Below, piece after piece: positions 11,276-22,067 of a DNA stretch of 64,000 nucleotides. Position 1 is the first letter of the stretch. Every line of letters starts with the position of its first letter. Made by a program: the position numbers and the translations under genes. Origin of the DNA: Capsicum annuum (lineage: Eukaryota > Streptophyta > Magnoliopsida > Solanales > Solanaceae); assembly GCF_002878395.1 (NCBI RefSeq), contig NC_061120.1, forward strand, positions 95,507,175 to 95,571,174, in the 5' to 3' direction. Below the pieces are notes generated by a model. That model was not told the origin of the DNA. It worked only from the letters and a program-made list of their open reading frames with translations, and searched no databases.

Positions 11276-11981
11276 TGAGATCATCGGGAAACACTTTGGG
11301 AAATTCACAGACCATAAAGATAGTTTGCAAAGAAAAATATTAAAATCTAGAATCCTTGACATGCACTAAGTGATAAAGGCACCCATTAAAAATAATTTTT
11401 TAGGCTCTAAGATACGAAATGAACCTCCCCTTAGGTAATACGGAAATACCTTCCCACTCGATCATCGGCTCATTAGGGAAAGCTGAAACTGACTTTCGGG
11501 TCGAATAATCAAAAGACATAGCATGAATACAACCATTCCATCCCCAAAATGATATCAAATTTAACATGTCTAACTCTATCATATCTACAATAGTATCCCG
11601 ACCATAGAACGACCTAAAACAACCCCAACAGACCCTTCTAGCCACAATGGAGTCATCAATCATGGAGGATACAAAAAAGAGGTCCAAAATACACTTAGGT
11701 TCAAGACCAAAATCGATATCCACATAAGGGATCACATAATAAAGGGTAGACCTAAGATCAATTAGATAATACATATCAAGAGAGAAGAGTTTGGGAGTAC
11801 TAGTAACAATATTGGGGGATACCTCAGAATCTTGGCTAGTGGTAAGAGCATATAGACGATTTCGACCAACGCTAAAGATAAAAGTAAAAGAAGCACCCTT
11901 TGGTGCAGGATCTGAAAAAGTAGTTATAGGAATCTTATTTGCCTCAAAAGCAACCCTAGAAGGACAATTCTCCTACATATG
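11276..11981 (-). pseudogene. Element 4 fragment: gag end, protease and RT linker
   Basis: Read on the minus strand, 11981 begins inside a zinc knuckle (H-M-*-E-N-C-P-S-R). It passes a gag/protease hinge (NRLYALTTSQDSE), then an open protease frame 11774-11400. The protease has YLIDLRSTLYYVIPYVDIDFG, where the usual D-P-G-S is D-L-R-S, so the catalytic Asp is kept but the flap-facing Gly is lost. It ends WEGISVLPKGRFISYLRA, then decayed linker with KVFPDD near 11285. The rest of pol is absent; the sequence meets element 3 head-to-head. Confidence 0.78.
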
Positions 11982-13737
11982 TGTAACGCTCCGGAAAAAG
12001 GGTTCCGGAGCATCACACGGTGCTTGAGGCTACGAGTAGCCCCAAGCTAACCCTTTGAGCCATTTTCATTCAGTTAAACACAAATCAACGGGGTTTCCAT
12101 AAATAACCCTCAAATATCAACAGAGTAATCATCCTCCAAGAATAAAAGAATTTTAGAAAGATAACAAAATACAACTTATTAGTCAACTCCCAACATATAT
12201 ACTAGTCTGTCAAGCCTCTAAGAAAATCAATAAAACCAGCGAACCATTGAGACATGCCTCAACTGACTCATACTCAGTTATCAAATGTAAATAATTACAT
12301 GAAACCAACATCAGAAATCACTTCCTCGAAACATGAGGACTCACCACAATAGAGGATGTAGAACAGCATGACCGAAGAATCACTGTCGAACCCGGAACTG
12401 AGCACCTGAACCTACATTTCGAGAAAATGCAGCCCACATCCGAAGATGTGGGTCAGTACCATGGAAAGGAACCGAGTATATGAGGGTGTATGCAGTTGTA
12501 TAAACATCATCATCATAAATATTTATAAGAAATATGAAGGATGTATGAAAGACACACATAGCCCGAAGAAAATCATCATAATCATGAGAGGATGAAATAA
12601 GTACAAAAACACATGTGAGTCATCATATAATTTGTCAATCACTTTCAGTTCATCAAGAATATCAATTCTCATAATGTAAATATCAGTTAAATCTTTCAAA
12701 AGAATAACTTTCACAATTCCACTTTCAAATCACTTCACCATTCACCATAGACACAAGAAAACTCACACACAATGGGAGATCTTATAACCGACATAAACTA
12801 GGTGAGCTACATGGAGTCCAACTTAAAACCCATGTTGGGGAGAGCCGTCCTATCCTTGCCATCGAAGTAGGACTATCGATATCAAATCCACACAAACTAG
12901 TGATCACTATATAAATCAGCCTCAGGCTCACTCCTATGGGTACACGTAGTTCTAGGGAAGTAAGGTCGCTTTATACCTCCTACTCGGTGCTAAAGATTTC
13001 TCCCGAACTTAGCTCAAATTATTTCAAAGACAATCCACAACAAAATAATTTCAGTAATATATAAATAAACATCGGGAGCCATTATGATTCCCATCAATCA
13101 AAATCAACCACGTTGTGAATTTCTTTCACACTTGAGTTCAAAACAACTCCATTAAGATCAAAAGGTCAAATCATTCAAAATATCTCAAATGTTCAACATC
13201 AACATGCTTATAACACACACTTTCTAAAAAAAACACTCAATTTCCAATGGGTATTCACGACCCAAATATCAAAATCGTGATAAATATCGTTCAAGATTCA
13301 TGCTTTATATCACCCAACATGTAAATTCATATTTCAAAATCATAAACATCAAGATTTCATAATAATCATCATAAGATATGGGTTCATGCTTCAAATTCAT
13401 AAAAATCAAATAAAAATCATGCCTTTGTAAAGAAAATTACTTTTGGGCACAAGAACGAAGAGAGTTCTTGTTGAAAAACCCCATATACCTTGAATGATGA
13501 AATTTAGATTGATACTCGTTTTTGAGATGTTGATCGTGCATTTAAATGATGGTTCTTGGAGTTCTTGAACTAGCAACTTGGAATCTTGAATAAATTTGCA
13601 GAATTAATGGTGAACTTTGGAGGTTCTTGAAGTTGGATGTAGAAGCTTAGGGTTTTCTTTTTGAGGGAATTTGATGAAATATAACATATAATGCTTCTAA
13701 TAGGCTTTGATATAGGGTTTGGATGGATTTTGGGTGA

Positions 13738-13925
13738 GGGGGAATGACCAAAACACCCCTAAAAATCAAATAATTCTCGAATCTGTCCTTTGGTGGACTG
13801 TTTTGATAGTCTGAAGTAAATCAACCATAACGTTTTACTCCGATATGAAAATTGGATGAAACCAATTTCATTAGAAAGAGGACTCTCATATATTTCCATT
13901 GATATATAGTATCTCACCCAGATCA
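13738..13925 (+). repeat. 188-bp contig-end overlap, left copy
   Basis: These bases up to the gap (…CACCCAGATCA) are repeated immediately after the gap at 14026-14213 with one visible mismatch near the start. The sister LTR has the segment once (about 21410-21592). Confidence 0.92.
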
Positions 13926-14025
13926 NNNNNNNNNNNNNNNNNNNNNNNNNNNNNNNNNNNNNNNNNNNNNNNNNNNNNNNNNNNNNNNNNNNNNNNNNNN
14001 NNNNNNNNNNNNNNNNNNNNNNNNN
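13926..14025. other. Assembly gap of 100 N
   Basis: Exactly 100 N, the conventional placeholder for a gap of unknown size. The duplicated flanks show that the two contigs overlap, so the true gap size is negative. Confidence 0.97.
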
Positions 14026-14213
14026 GGGGAAATGACCAAAACACCCCTAAAAATCAAATAATTCTCGAATCTGTCCTTTGGTGGACTGTTTTGATAGTCT
14101 GAAGTAAATCAACCATAACGTTTTACTCCGATATGAAAATTGGATGAAACCAATTTCATTAGAAAGAGGACTCTCATATATTTCCATTGATATATAGTAT
14201 CTCACCCAGATCA
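14026..14213 (+). repeat. 188-bp contig-end overlap, right copy
   Basis: This copies 13738-13925 with a constant offset of 288. It continues without break into TTGTGTATGAGG, which matches the sister LTR at about 21593. Confidence 0.92.
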
Positions 14214-14434
14214 TTGTGTATGAGGAGTTATGATCGTTTGAATTTTACCCAAAAATTCGCTTTTGATAGACTGAAGTAGATCGACCATAACTTTTTGCTC
14301 CAATAGACAAATTGGATGAAACCAATTTCATTAGAAAGAGGAGTTGCATAGCTTTCCGTTGATATATAGTAGATCTCCTAGATAATTATGTACAAGGATT
14401 TATGATCATTTAAAGTTGGAGAAAAAATACGCCA
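14091..14434 (-). repeat. Two 172-bp tandem modules in the LTR of element 5
   Basis: TTGATAGTCTGAAGTA at 14091 and TTGATAGACTGAAGTA at 14263 each start a module with the words CCATAAC, ATTGGATGAAACCAATTTCA, TAGAAAGAGGA, GATATATAGTA and GAGTTATGATC in the same order. The sister LTR has the same pair at 21472 and 21644, also 172 apart. A looser third copy (CATAACTCGTCGCTC...CATTGGAAAG) follows to about 14600. Confidence 0.8.
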
Positions 14435-14686
14435 GACCTCAGTACTTTTTCCTGCACGTTTTACTGTTTACTACTATTCACGGTTCGATCGGAATGTTCA
14501 TAACTCGTCGCTCGGGTGTCCGTTTTGGATTATACACATATCATTGGAAAGATTATTCGATACTATACGTAATGGTGGGTCATAATCTAAGATATTCCAC
14601 ATGGAAAATTTATAATTCATTCTAGAAGATAGAACCCAACACGTTTACGCCCAAAATTTCAATGAAAAATTTCCTAGAGTATTACA

Positions 14687-14702
14687 TCATCCCTCCTTGG
14701 AA
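14687..14702 (-). other. Polypurine tract of element 5
   Basis: On the minus strand TTTCCAAGGAGGGATGA ends directly before the LTR start TGTAATACTC. Confidence 0.8.
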
Positions 14703-14981
14703 ACATTCATCCTCGAATGACGCTAGACATGCCAAGATTAGATAGGGAATAGAGCATACAGCTGAAACCATTCGTTAGACTCATCACCACATCATTTCTC
14801 ACTCCGAATGCAACATAGAATGCATAAATTCAAGAAACTACGGCTGAGCACATAATAAATGACAGCTGACCTGCTATAACTTTTATCAAAAGTGCATGAT
14901 TTAGGAAAGAACGGTACCTTTGTCTTGATCAGAGTTCGTGGAAAATATGTGCGGTTACTTGGATTGCATATCCGTCTCAGC

Positions 14982-16235
14982 TTACCAAGTTGCACCCTCA
15001 ACAGATTGGTTTTGCCACAACACCTTGACCAAGGGAACTTCTTTGTTCCTTAGTCTTCGGACACTAAAATCAAGAATCTCAACAGGAATCTCATCAAAAG
15101 AAAGATTTTCTAGAATGTCAGAACTCACAGAGGAATCCACTACCAGAACATCGCTAATATGCTTTCTAAGCAAGGAGACATGGAATATTGGATGAACAGA
15201 GGACAACTCGGAAGGCAACTGGACCTCATAAACTACCTTACCAACACGGCTAAGAATTTTTTAAGGACCAACATAATGGGGACTAAGCTTCCCCTTCTTT
15301 TCAAATCTCTTTACCCCCCTAATGGGTGAAATTTTTAGATACACTAGGTCACCAAATTCAAACTCAAGGTCTCTCCTTCTAACATCTGCATATAACTTCT
15401 GATGAATCTGCGCAGTTTTCAACCTTTCCCAAATCGACTTAACTTTTTCCATAGCCTCAAATACCGAATCAGGACCACTCACAGCCGCTTTACCCACCTC
15501 GAACCAACCTATGGGTGATCTACACTTCCTCCCATATAAGGCTTCAAACGGAGCCATGCCAATACTAGAGTGGAAACTGTTATTGTAAGGAAACTCTATC
15601 AACGGTAAGCGATCTTCCCAACTTCCCTTAAAGTCAAGTGCACAAGCTCTCAACATATCCTCTAAGGTCTGGATGGTCCTCTCAGCCTGACCATCGGTCT
15701 GCAGATAAAAAGCAAAACTCAAAAGCACTTGGGTACCACGACCCTTCTGAAAAGCTTTCCAAAATTACGAAGTGAACTGAGTACCCCTATCTGAAATGAT
15801 AGACAAGGGAACTCCATGCAGTCTGAATAGCTCTCGAATATACAATCTAGCGTAATCCTCAGCAGTATATGAAGTATGAATAGGCAAGAAATGAGCAGAC
15901 TTAGTCAACCTATCAACCATAACCCAAATGGAATTATGATGGCATCGGGAAGGAGGTAAGCCAATCACAAAGTCCATATTTATCTCTTCCCGCTTCCAGG
16001 TGGGAATACTAAACTCTTACATCATACTACCAGGTCTTTGGTGTTCAACCTTAACCTGTTGGCATGTTGGACACTTAGCTACAAACGCTGTTATATCTTT
16101 CTTCATGCCACTCCACCAATAAATTTCTCGCAAATCTCGGTACATCTTGGTGAAACCAGGATGAATAGAATATCGCGCCCCATGCGCTTCAGCCATAATC
16201 CTCTGTCTTAGATCATCAACATTCGGGACACACAA
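14982..16235 (-). pseudogene. Integrase of element 5 with chromodomain-like tail, broken
   Basis: Integrase inserts the DNA copy into the genome. The pieces are the zinc-binding domain at 16235-16017 (GARYSIHPGFTKMYRDL, then CPTCQQVKVEHQRPG), the core at 15977-15765 (MDFVIGLPPSR; SIISDRGTQFTS holds the second catalytic Asp) and 15728-15261 (TDGQAERTIQTLEDML holds the catalytic Glu; MAPFEALYGRKCRSP; YLKISPIRGVKRF). The C-terminus is at 15218-14982 (HPIFHVSLLRKHISD, then PVEILDFSVRRLRNKEVPLVKVL). The tail ends with a stop exactly at the conserved GATW(E); element 1 still reads GATWEVE there. Stops or shifts separate the pieces, so it is dead. Confidence 0.92.
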
Positions 16236-16929
16236 TCTACTTTTTCATCCTTGACTGACTCCTTCAGTCTGACAAAACTACCATCTAAGTATTGTTTTTC
16301 TTTCACTTCCGAAACCAAGGAGTATTCGGAACTACTCTGAACCTCTATAATACCTTCAACAGAGTCAAACAACCTGACCCCCAATCTAGCCAAACAATGT
16401 ACATCACGAGTCAACTCTTTCTTACCTTCTGCCACATACGAAACACAACCCATGGACACTCTACTTAGAATATCCGACACAACATTAGCCTTGCTTGGAT
16501 GGTACAACACACTTATATCATAGTCTTTTAACAATTCTAAGCATCGTCTCTGCCTAAGATTCAATTCTCTCTAGGTAAACACATACTGCAGACTCTTATG
16601 ATCAGTGAAAACATCAACATGGATACCATACAAAAAGTGTCTCCAGATTTTCAAAGCAAACATAACAGCAACCAACTCAAAGTCATGGGTGGGATAATTT
16701 TTCTTATGGGTTTCAACTGTCTAGAAGCATAAGCTATCACCTTACCCTTTTGTATCAATACGCAACCCAACCCAACTCTCGAAGCATCATTGTACACTAC
16801 AAAACCATCAACACCATCAGGCAAAGTCAAAATAGGGGCTGAAGTGAGTCGAGTATTTAACTCCTGAAAACTCTTCTCACAAGATTCGAACCACAAGAAC
16901 TTCATTTTATTTTGGGTCAACTGAGTCAT
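16208..16929 (-). pseudogene. RNase H region of element 5, broken
   Basis: RNase H removes RNA from the RNA-DNA hybrid. The minus-strand frame 16929-16651 runs from the RT connection ([23 protein letters not shown]) into RNase H ([29 protein letters not shown]). After a frameshift, 16564-16208 carries the end (NLRQRRCLELLKDYDISVLYHPSKANVVSDILSR, with the late Asp of the family) and the linker to integrase. Confidence 0.88.
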
Positions 16930-16937
16930 AGGAGATG

Positions 16938-17560
16938 CTATAGAGGAGAAACCCTAAAAAAATGGCGGTAATAGCCAGCTAAACCCAAGAAACTTCGTAT
17001 ATCAGTCAGAGAAATAGGTCTAGGCCAAGTTCTAACAGCTTTTGTCTTTTGGGGATCAACTCTAATACCCTTGGAAGAAATGATATGACCCAGAAAAGCA
17101 ACTGACCTTTGCCAAAACTCACACTTACTGAACTTGGAAAACAACTTGTGATCTCTAAGGGTTTGCAAGACAGTTCGGAGATGATCAGAATGTTCATCCT
17201 CACTATGAGAGTACACCAGTATATCATCAATGAACATATGACAAACATATCTAGATATGGTTTGAACGCTCGATTCATGAGGTCCATAAAAGCTGCTGGG
17301 CCATTAGTTAACCCAAAAGACATAACAAGAAACTCAAAATGGCCATAACGAGTTGATGATAGTTGGACCAAAGGTCTATCTTTGAGAAATAACTTGCACC
17401 TTACAATTGGTCAAACAAATCATCTATTCTCGGAAGGGGGTACTTATTTTTTATGGTGACTTTCTTCAGTTGGCGGTAATTAATGCACATACGCAAAGAT
17501 CCATCTTTCTTTCTCACAAATAATACAGGAGCACCTAAAGGAGAAACACTGGGCCTTATG
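16938..17560 (-). pseudogene. Reverse transcriptase of element 5, broken
   Basis: Fingers and palm begin in the frame ending at 17401 ([35 protein letters not shown]). They continue with stops and a shift through [14 protein letters not shown] (17371 frame) to [16 protein letters not shown] at 17237, the active-site DD box. [31 protein letters not shown] follow. At least one frameshift separates the FGLTN and FIDD parts. Confidence 0.9.
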
Positions 17561-18245
17561 AAATCCTTATCTAGTAGATCTTTGAGTTGCTCTTTCAACT
17601 TCTTAAGTTCTGCAGGAGCCATATGGTAAGAAGGAATAGAAATGGTCTGAGTATCGGGAAGTAGATCAATCCCGAACTCTATCTCTCTATCAGGAGGTAT
17701 CACTGGGAGATCATCTGAAAAGACATCAGAAAACTCATTAATGACGTTAATAGACTGGAGAGTTAGAGTCTCAAACTTAGTGTCTTTGACTCTAACCAAA
17801 TGGTAAATACACCCCTTGGAAATAAGCTTTCTAGCTTTGAGGTAAGAGATAAAATGACTCTTGGGTGACATAGAATTCCCAAACCACTCAAACACGGATG
17901 CACCCAAAAACTAAAACTTGACCACTCAGGTTCGACAATCAATAGAGGCATAAGAAGAATACAACCAATCCATACCTAGAATCACATCAAAATATACCAT
18001 GTCTAACTCAATCAGATCAACCAACAAGACTCTATGAAAAATGGTAACAAGTTACTTTTTATACACTTTCTAGGCAAAAATCGAATCACCCACTGGGGTA
18101 CAAACTAGGATAGGCTCAGGAATAATATCAGGACTCATTTCAAAATTCATAGCAATCAAAGGTGTAATATATGAGAAACTGGATCCAGGATCCAACAAAG
18201 CATATATATCAAACTAAAAAGCTTACCAGTAACAACATTGGGAGA
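17561..18245 (-). pseudogene. Protease and linker to RT of element 5, broken
   Basis: The protease start has decayed by frameshifts; CWILDPVSHI near 18205 is the shifted remnant of the L-L-D-P-G-S motif. WIGCILLMPLLIVEP follows in another frame. The linker is open from 17907 ([37 protein letters not shown], then [26 protein letters not shown]) and runs into the RT fingers. Confidence 0.8.
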
Positions 18246-18251
18246 GTCCTC

Positions 18252-19457
18252 CTATTCCTGGCGGGACGGTAAAGCATAGAATCTATTCTGGTGCTGCCCG
18301 CCAGAATTGCTAGAAGAGGCGCCCTGAGCTGGGGCTGGGCGAGTCACTGGAACTGGAGCACTAACAGTCTGAGTCTGGGTCTGAGGGCGATAGTCACGAC
18401 GCCTTTGTCTATCCTGTGGACAATCTCTAACTGTGTGACCCATGTCACCACACCAGAAACAACCCCTCTTTTCACCCCAACACTCACCCAAATGAGCCCT
18501 GCCACACTTAGGACACAGGGGATGATTTGGCTTACTGCCATCACTGTAATGGGACCTGGATACATATGATCTACTACCTTAATCCTACCTACCTATAGGC
18601 ATGGGAGTAAGAGTAGATGACGGTGCTGGCATAGATGAATGATCCTGATACTGAGGGCAACTCCCTCCCTGTGATCTAGTCTAACCTTATCCCTGCTGCT
18701 CGAACTTAGCTCTTTTATTCCCTCTCATTCTATCTCTCTCCTTAATCTTGTCTACCTTAATTTGTTGGGCACGAGTCATCAGTCTAGAAAGATTCATCTC
18801 ACTATTCAGCATAGCATACCTATACTTCTTAACCACATAACTAGACACTCCAGTCACAAACTTACTCATACTAGCCCGATTATCTACCACTAAGTCAGGA
18901 GCATACTTGGCCAACTAATTAAACTCTAGACAGTACTCCCTAACAGTCATAGAGCCCTATTGCAGGTTCATAAACTCTTCGACCTTCGCCTTCCTCATCT
19001 CTGAAGGGAAAAACTTATCCAGGAATGCATCCTATAACTCTTGCCAAGTTGTAGGGACAACTTCCTCACTTCTACCTTTCCTCCAAGCAACAAACCAATC
19101 ATAAGCAAGGTCTTTCAACCATTACGTAGCCAACTCCAGACTATGTTCCTCAGATACATGCATCACCTGAGTAATCTTCCACACCTCCTCTAAAAACTAC
19201 CGTGGATCCTTATCAGACTTGGACCTATAGAATTCAGGTGGATTCATCCGCATGAAGTCATGGATCCTAGCAGCAGCTGAATCACCTTCCTACTGCTGTG
19301 CAGCCGGGGCCGGGTTGGCCTGAACATTTGCAATAATAGCTTGGGCTAGCGCTTGAAAGGCTGCCTAAAATTCAGCATGAGACATGTATTCATTCAATGG
19401 GTCAGCTGGTAGAGGTTGCTGACCATCATTATTTCTTCTCGCTCGATGTGGAGGCAT
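18252..19457 (-). pseudogene. Gag of element 5, broken
   Basis: The start is the ATG at 19457 (MPPHRARRNND), the first after the primer site and typical for this clade. The frame shows ADPLNEYMSHAEFQAAFQAL, FMRMNPPEFYRSKSDKDP, an EEVWKITQVMHV/ELATEWLKDLAYDWF capsid-like core, AKYAPDLVVDNRASMSKFVTG (18914-18687) and an intact zinc knuckle pair: CPKCGRAHLGEC, then CFWCGDMGHTVRDCP (C-x2-C-x4-H-x4-C). A basic and Ser/Gln-rich tail ends NRFYALPSRQE. Several internal stops, mostly TAG/TAA in place of CAG/CAA, make it dead. Confidence 0.9.
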
Positions 19458-19654
19458 ATTTCTAAAGGAGAAGAGCATGAATCAATAAAAGAGAGAGACA
19501 CTTTAAGCACGAAAGACTTCTGAAAGAAAGAATCACACTTTTTCCTAAAATATCTTGTAGCATCTTGCTCATAGATGTGGTGCACTACACATCGATGATC
19601 AAGACTCTACTCAACGTGGCTTGTCAGACTCCCTAGGACACCTAAAAACCTTAG

Positions 19655-19666
19655 GCTCTGATACCA
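19655..19666 (-). other. Primer binding site (initiator tRNA-Met) of element 5
   Basis: The minus strand reads TGGTATCAGAGC, a perfect match to the usual initiator tRNA-Met site, 4 bases from the LTR end. Confidence 0.95.
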
Positions 19667-19670
19667 AGTT

Positions 19671-22067
19671 TGTAACACCTCGAAAAATAGGTCTCGAAGT
19701 GTCACACGGTGCTTGAGGCTACGAGTAGCCCCAAGCTAACCCTTTAAGCCATTTTCAGTCAGTTCAACACAAATCAATGGGGTGTTCATAAATAACCCTC
19801 AAATATCAACAGAGTAATCATCATCAAAGAATAAAAGAATTTTAGAAAGATAACAAAATATGACTTATTAGTCAACTCCCAACATCTATACTAGTCTGAC
19901 AAGCCTCTAACAAAATTAATAAAACCAGCGAGCCATTGAGACATGCCCCAACTGACTCATACTCAGTTATCAAATGTAAACAATTTCGGGAAACCAACAT
20001 CAGACATCACATCCTCGGAATATAAGGACTCACCATAACAGAGAATGTATAACAACGTATCCAAAGAATCACTGTCGAACCTAGAACTGAGTACCTGAAC
20101 CTACATTCTGAGAAAATACAGCCTACATCCGAAGATGTGGGTCAGTACTATAGAAATAAACCGAGTATATGGGGGTGTATGCAGTTGTATAAATATCATC
20201 ATCATAAATATTTTTAAGAAATATGTAGGATGTATGAAAGACTCACATAGCCCGAAGAAAATCATAATAATCAAGAGAGGATGAAATAAGTACAATAACA
20301 CATGTAAGTCATCATATAATTTGTCAATCACTTTTAGTTCATCAAGATTATCAATTATGATAATATAAATATCATTTAAATCTTTCGAAAGAATAACTTT
20401 CACAATTCCACTTTCAAATCACTTCACCATTCACCGTAGACACAAGGAAACACACACATACTGGGAGATCCTATAACCGACATAAACCATGTGAGCTACA
20501 TGGAGTCCAACTTACAACCCATGTTGGGGAGAGCCGTTCTATCCTTGCCATCGGAGTAGGACTATCGATATCAAATCCACACACACTAGTGATCACTATA
20601 TAAATCAGCCTCAGGCTCACTCCTATGTGGGCACGTAGTTCTAGGAAAGTAAGGTCGTTTTATACCTCCCACTCGGTGCTAAAGATTTCTCTCAAACTTA
20701 GATCAGATAATTTCAAAGACAATCCACAACAAAATAATTTCAGTAATATATAAATATACATCGAGAGCCAACATGCTTCCCATCTATCAAAATCAACCAT
20801 GTTGTTAATTTCTTTCACACTCGAGTTCAAAACAACTCCATTAAGATCAAAAGGTCAAATCATTCAAAATATCTTAAATATTTAATATCAACGTGCTTAT
20901 AGCACACACTTTCTAAAAAAATAACATAATTTCTAATGGGGATTCACGACCCAAATATCAAAATCATGATAAATATCATTCAAGATTTATGCTTTATATC
21001 ACCACACATGTAAATTCAACTTTCAAAATCATAAACATTAAAATTTCGTAATAATTATCATAAGATATGGGTTCATGCTTCAAATTCATAAAAATCAAAT
21101 AAAAATCATGCCTTTATAAAGAAAATTACTTTTGAGCACAAGAACGAAAGAGAGTAGTTGTTGAAAAACCCCACGTATATGAACTTTAGATCGATACTCA
21201 TTTTTGGGATTTTAATCGTGCCTTTGAATGATGGTTCTTGGAGTGCTTGAACTAGGAACTTGGAATCTTGAATAAATGGTAAACTTTGGAGGTTCTTGAA
21301 GTTGGATGTAGGAGCTTAGTATTTTCTTTTTGAGGGAATTTGATGAAATATAACATATAATGCTTCTAATAGGCTTTAATATAGGGTTTGGACGGATTTT
21401 GGGTGAGGGGGAATGACCAAAACTCCCCTAAAAATCAAATAATTCTTAAATATGTCCTTTGGTGTACTGTTTTGATAGTCTGAAGTAGATCAACCATAAC
21501 GTTTTACTCCGATATTCAAATTGGATGAAACCAATTTCATTAGAAAGAGGACTCTCATATCTTTCCTTTGATATATAGTATTTCACTCAGATCATTGAGT
21601 ACGAGGAGTTATGATCATTTGAAGTTGACCCAAAAATTGACTTTTGATAGGCTGAAGTAGATCGACCATAACTTTTTGCTTCGATAGATAAATTAGATGA
21701 AACCAATTTCATTAGAAAGAGGACTCGTAGAGCTTTCCGTTGATATATAGTAGATCACCCATATCACTATGTACAAGTAGTTATGATCGTTTAAAGTTGG
21801 TACAAAAATACGCCAGGCCTCATTACTTTTTCCTGCACGTTTTACTGTTCACTACTATTCACGGTTCGATCGGAATGTTCATAACTCGTCGCTCGGGTGT
21901 CCGTTTTGGATGATCCACATATCATTGGAAATCTTATTCGATACTCTACTCAATGGTGGGTCATAATCTAAGATATTCCATACGAAAAATTTATAATGCA
22001 TTCTAGAAGATAGAATTTAACACGTTTACGTATAAAATTTCAACAAAAAATTTCCCGAGGTATTGCA
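19671..22067 (-). repeat. 5' LTR of element 5 (2397 bp)
   Basis: The plus strand starts TGTAACACCT beside the primer site and ends GGTATTGCA. It matches 11982-14686 throughout and carries one copy of the segment that is doubled around the N gap in the other LTR. No gene is supported. Confidence 0.93.

Larger units (their letters stand above)
11982..14686 (-). repeat. 3' LTR of element 5 (contains assembly gap)
   Basis: The plus strand begins TGTAACGCTCC and ends GTATTACA; it aligns along its length with 19671-22067. It is 2705 bases as given. Removing the 100 N and the 188-bp duplicated flank leaves 2417, close to the 2397 of the other LTR. Short ORFs in it (for example 12523-12714) are spurious. 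Confidence 0.92.
11982..22067 (-). mobile_element. Element 5: near-complete Ty3/gypsy (chromovirus-like) retrotransposon
   Basis: Minus-strand order is 5' LTR (19671-22067), primer site, gag, protease, RT, RNase H, integrase with chromodomain-like tail, polypurine tract and 3' LTR (11982-14686). The gag start (MPPHRAR) and integrase tail suggest the Tekay/Del group, but I cannot run a phylogeny. Flanks ATATG (11977-11981) and ATAAG (22068-22072) match at 4 of 5 bases and may be a decayed target duplication. The two LTRs differ at many positions by eye, so it is not a recent insertion. All genes carry stops. Confidence 0.93.

Noticed and set aside
13899..14102. ORF running through the N gap
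   Set aside because: It includes more than 30 undetermined residues and duplicated LTR sequence, so it is an artefact.
17109..17348. Plus-strand ORF inside element 5
   Set aside because: Antisense of the RT palm region, which is clearly read on the minus strand.
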